A stretch of 64,000 bases of DNA from Betaproteobacteria bacterium (GTDB lineage Bacteria; Pseudomonadota; Gammaproteobacteria; Burkholderiales; SG8-39): the NCBI GenBank assembly GCA_022340285.1, contig JAJDOG010000070.1, forward strand, positions 1 through 64,000, written 5' to 3'. Below, one piece after another: positions 61,825 through 64,000 of this stretch; the first letter of the stretch is position 1, and the number at the start of each line of letters is the position of its first letter. The translations under genes were made by a program, and so were the position numbers. The notes below the pieces were generated by a model. The model saw nothing but the letters and a program-made list of their open reading frames with translations. It was not told the origin of the DNA and did no database searches.

Positions 61825-61856
61825 GATCAGTCGCGGCTAATGATCGACCGATCAGT
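61825..61856. promoter_or_regulatory. Operator-like repeats in a divergent promoter region
   Basis: TGATC-gacc-GATCA (61841-61854) is a perfect inverted repeat, and GATCAGT occurs twice, at 61825-61831 and 61850-61856. The motif ACCGATCAGT resembles operators of TetR-family regulators. It lies in the 288 bp between the divergent hydrolase and amidohydrolase genes, closer to the latter. No regulator gene is in the window; no other feature is seen in this gap. Confidence 0.45.
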
Positions 61857-61932
61857 TAACATCCCGGGGACGCCGCGCATTCCGGCGAGCGCAATGCCAG
61901 ACTAAGTCCAGTCGAAACGAGGGGGTCTCGAA

Positions 61933-63075
61933 ATGCTGTTCACCTGTCCCGGGGCCGCGGCCCGTGGAGGCATCGCGCCCACGGCGCGCGGTGCGCGCCG
62001 GCACTTCTGCATCGACATCCATTGCCACGTGATCAATCCGGCGGTCGACGAGATGGTGAAGCACGTGTTCGCGCCCGAACGCGAGCCCGCGATGAAATTC
62101 TCCAACGCGCTCACCCGCGAGACCAATCGCCGGCAGAACGAGAACATCTGGGCCTGCCTGACGACCGTGGAGCAGCGCCTGCGCGACATGGACAAGATGG
62201 GCGTAGACGTGCAGGCGATATCCAGCTCGCCGGCGCAGTTCATGTACTGGCTCGAGCCGGATCTGGGCGCCAGGACGGCGCGCGCGGTCAACGAAAACCT
62301 CGCTTCGATCGTGGCGCGGCATCCGGACCGCTTCGTCGCGCTCGCCAATGTGCCGCTCCAGTCGGCGGATGCGGCTGCCGAGGAGCTCGAATACTGCATC
62401 AGGCGGCTCGGCTTTCGGGGCGTCGAGATCGGCACCAACGTCGACGGGCGGGAAGTCTCGCGCGGCCTCGACAAGTTCTGGGCCAAGGTCCAGGAGCTGG
62501 GGGTCATGGTGTTCATGCACCCGAACGGCTTCACGGGCGCCGAACGGCTTTCGGACCATTACTTCAACAACGTCATCGGCAATCCGCTCGATACCACGGT
62601 CGCGGTCGCGCACCTCGTCTTCGACGGCGTCCTCGAGCGCTTTCCGAAGCTGAAGATCGTCTCTGCACACGGCGGTGGATACATCGCGCACTACCCGGCC
62701 CGCATGGATCACGTCTGGGGCGCGCGCGTCGATGCGCGCACCCAGCTCAAGAAGGAGCCTCGCCAGTCGCTCGCCAAGCTCTACTTCGACACCATCGTCT
62801 TCGACCGGGATCAGCTTCGTCACCTCGTGAACCTATGGGGTGCCGATCACATCCTGGTCGGTACCGACTATCCGTACGATATGGGCTGGTATGACCCCCA
62901 CGGGTTTGTAGACGGGTGCGGGTTTCTCAAAGATCCCGACCGCGCGGCGATCAAGGGGCTCAATGCGGCCAAGCTGCTGGGAATCACGGGGCGCCTGAAA
63001 TCCATGGGGATTCGACCGGCGGGCGCCGGCGCGAAGACGAAGGCGCGAAGCAAAGCGAAGGGCGCCAAGCGCTGA
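61933..63075 (+). CDS. Amidohydrolase family 2 protein (ACMSD-like decarboxylase/hydrolase)
   Basis: A 380-residue TIM-barrel metalloenzyme. Ligands: His30 and His32 (DIHCHV), the His of VFMHPNGF, the His of VSAHGGGYIAHY, and the Asp of VGTDYPYDMGW. This is the set seen in ACMSD, 5-carboxyvanillate decarboxylase and related enzymes that act on ring-cleavage or aromatic acids. A GAGGGGGTC precedes the ATG. The C-terminal 20 residues form a Lys/Ala-rich basic tail. It is likely co-transcribed with the CoxG gene. Confidence 0.87.
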   Translation: MLFTCPGAAARGGIAPTARGARRHFCIDIHCHVINPAVDEMVKHVFAPEREPAMKFSNALTRETNRRQNENIWACLTTVEQRLRDMDKMGVDVQAISSSPAQFMYWLEPDLGARTARAVNENLASIVARHPDRFVALANVPLQSADAAAEELEYCIRRLGFRGVEIGTNVDGREVSRGLDKFWAKVQELGVMVFMHPNGFTGAERLSDHYFNNVIGNPLDTTVAVAHLVFDGVLERFPKLKIVSAHGGGYIAHYPARMDHVWGARVDARTQLKKEPRQSLAKLYFDTIVFDRDQLRHLVNLWGADHILVGTDYPYDMGWYDPHGFVDGCGFLKDPDRAAIKGLNAAKLLGITGRLKSMGIRPAGAGAKTKARSKAKGAKR

Positions 63076-63112
63076 TCCGCCGGGGCCATTGAGTCCGAGC
63101 GCCTGGTTCGCC

Positions 63113-63712
63113 ATGGGGATCAAGTTCGACAATTCGTTCGCAGTGCCTGCATCGATCGAGGAGGCGTGGACGACGCTCATCGATGTCCCGCAGGTCGTCC
63201 CTTGCATGCCCGGCACCGAGCTCACCGAGGTACTCGACGAGCGCCGGTTCCGCGCGGTCGCGCGGATGCGGGCCGGCCCGATCGAGCTGATGTTCAAGGG
63301 GGAAGGCGAGCTCTACGACGTGGATGGCGCGAGCCACACGGCAAAGCTGCGCGCAAAGGGCAGCGATACGAAGGGACGAGGCGCCTTTCAGACGCAGATG
63401 AATTTCGCGCTGGCCGGCCAGGGCGCGGAGACGCTGGTGCGCGTAGACACCGATCTCACTCTGTCCGGGTCAGTGGCGCAGCACGCCCGCGGCGCGGGCG
63501 TGGTGAAGGAGATGGCTCGGCAGCTCACCGCGCAGTTCGCCAAGAACCTCACGGGACTCATCGCCGCGCGGAGCGGGCGCAGCGAGTCGGAGAAATCCGC
63601 GGCGCAGGCAGCGCCTGGGCGATCCGCGGCCGCCCCTGCAATCTCCGGTATCGCGCTGCTGTTCACAGCGCTCAAGGCGTGGCTGCGCCGCTGGTTCGGC
63701 GCCCGGCCCTGA
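63113..63712 (+). CDS. CoxG-like SRPBCC protein
   Basis: A 199-residue protein of the CO-dehydrogenase subunit G family. It begins MGIKFDNSFAVPASIEEAW and has VPQVVPCMPGTELTEVLDE. A C-terminal hydrophobic segment (about 175-192, ISGIALLFTALKAWLRRWF) may anchor it to the membrane, as CoxG does for CO dehydrogenase. It precedes the start of a second FAD-subunit gene by 25 bp, so it probably serves that hydroxylase. Confidence 0.87.
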   Translation: MGIKFDNSFAVPASIEEAWTTLIDVPQVVPCMPGTELTEVLDERRFRAVARMRAGPIELMFKGEGELYDVDGASHTAKLRAKGSDTKGRGAFQTQMNFALAGQGAETLVRVDTDLTLSGSVAQHARGAGVVKEMARQLTAQFAKNLTGLIAARSGRSESEKSAAQAAPGRSAAAPAISGIALLFTALKAWLRRWFGARP

Positions 63713-63737
63713 GAAACCGCGTAAAGTTCCTCCCCGA

Positions 63738-64000
63738 ATGAAGCCCGCACCGTTCAAGTATCACGACCCGCGTTCAGTGAAGGATCTCGTCGGGCTCCTC
63801 GCGAGCCTCGAGAACGCGAAGCTTCTCGCCGGCGGCCAGTCGCTCGGGCCGATGTTGAACTTCCGCTATCTGATGCCCGATCATCTTATCGATCTCAACC
63901 GTATCGCGGAGCTCGCCTACATCCGGCCCGGTGCCGACACCCTCGAGATCGGCGCGATGACGAGGCAACGGACCCTCGAGCACTCCCAGGAAGTCCAGCG
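63738..64000 (+). CDS. Second molybdenum hydroxylase FAD-binding subunit (partial, C-terminus off window)
   Basis: The first 87 codons read MKPAPFKYHDPRSVKDLVGL, then AKLLAGGQSLGPMLNFR and LIDLNRIAELAYI, the typical start of CoxM-type flavoproteins with the FAD-binding AGGQSL motif. It differs from the FAD subunit at 50232 (AGGTDL), so it belongs to a separate enzyme. The gene runs off the right edge, with small and large subunits expected beyond. Confidence 0.88.
   Translation, partial: MKPAPFKYHDPRSVKDLVGLLASLENAKLLAGGQSLGPMLNFRYLMPDHLIDLNRIAELAYIRPGADTLEIGAMTRQRTLEHSQEVQ

Overview
This 64 kb, GC-rich window looks like a chromosomal segment of a betaproteobacterium. The evidence is gene order: mlaFEDACB, a two-gene ABC exporter, ibaG, murA and hisG-D-C-B-H-A in one direction; kdsD-kdsC-lptC-lptA-lptB-rpoN-ptsN-hprK-rapZ in another; and a short-form hisG. 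I saw no tRNA, rRNA, CRISPR array, insertion sequence or phage gene. No part looks compositionally foreign by eye.

Layout. (1) 1-12146, minus strand: histidine biosynthesis (hisA runs off the left edge), murA and ibaG, an ABC-2 exporter, and the Mla system for outer-membrane lipid asymmetry. (2) 12303-34296: an MSHA-type type IV pilus locus. It opens with an orphan ABC ATPase and a sigma-54 response regulator. Next come the assembly genes (ExeA/MshM-like ATPase, secretin MshL, MshN, ATPase MshE, platform MshG, and MshI/J/K-like inner-membrane proteins) and two prepilin-like genes. A class III adenylate cyclase, a membrane histidine kinase, an orphan ABC permease and a TPR-like protein follow. 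The locus closes with two tandem prepilins, the first behind a well-matched sigma-54 promoter and followed by a strong terminator. (3) 34318-49982: CPA2 antiporter, Kdo and LPS-transport genes, rpoN-ptsN-hprK-rapZ, a Lon-N-domain protein, mutY, an AsmA-like protein, a 5'-nucleotidase and a DMT permease. (4) 50232-64000: an accessory catabolic region. It has a molybdenum hydroxylase whose large subunit is split into two genes, an extradiol dioxygenase in one operon with a MalK-type ABC importer, a CocE/NonD hydrolase, an ACMSD-like amidohydrolase, a CoxG-like protein, and the start of a second FAD subunit that runs off the right edge.

How the parts may work together. In region 2 the ATPase and response regulator lie on one side of the pilus genes, and the permease and histidine kinase on the other. 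The sigma-54 promoter on the pilin, the GAFTGA regulator and rpoN 7 kb away suggest a PilS/PilR-like circuit controlling pilin; the ABC exporter and cyclase would be added inputs or outputs. In region 4 the gene content suggests uptake and oxidative breakdown of an aromatic or N-heterocyclic compound: import, hydroxylation by the Mo enzyme, extradiol ring cleavage, then decarboxylation or hydrolysis. The substrate cannot be read from the sequence. All functional calls rest on motifs and recalled family knowledge; no database search was run.
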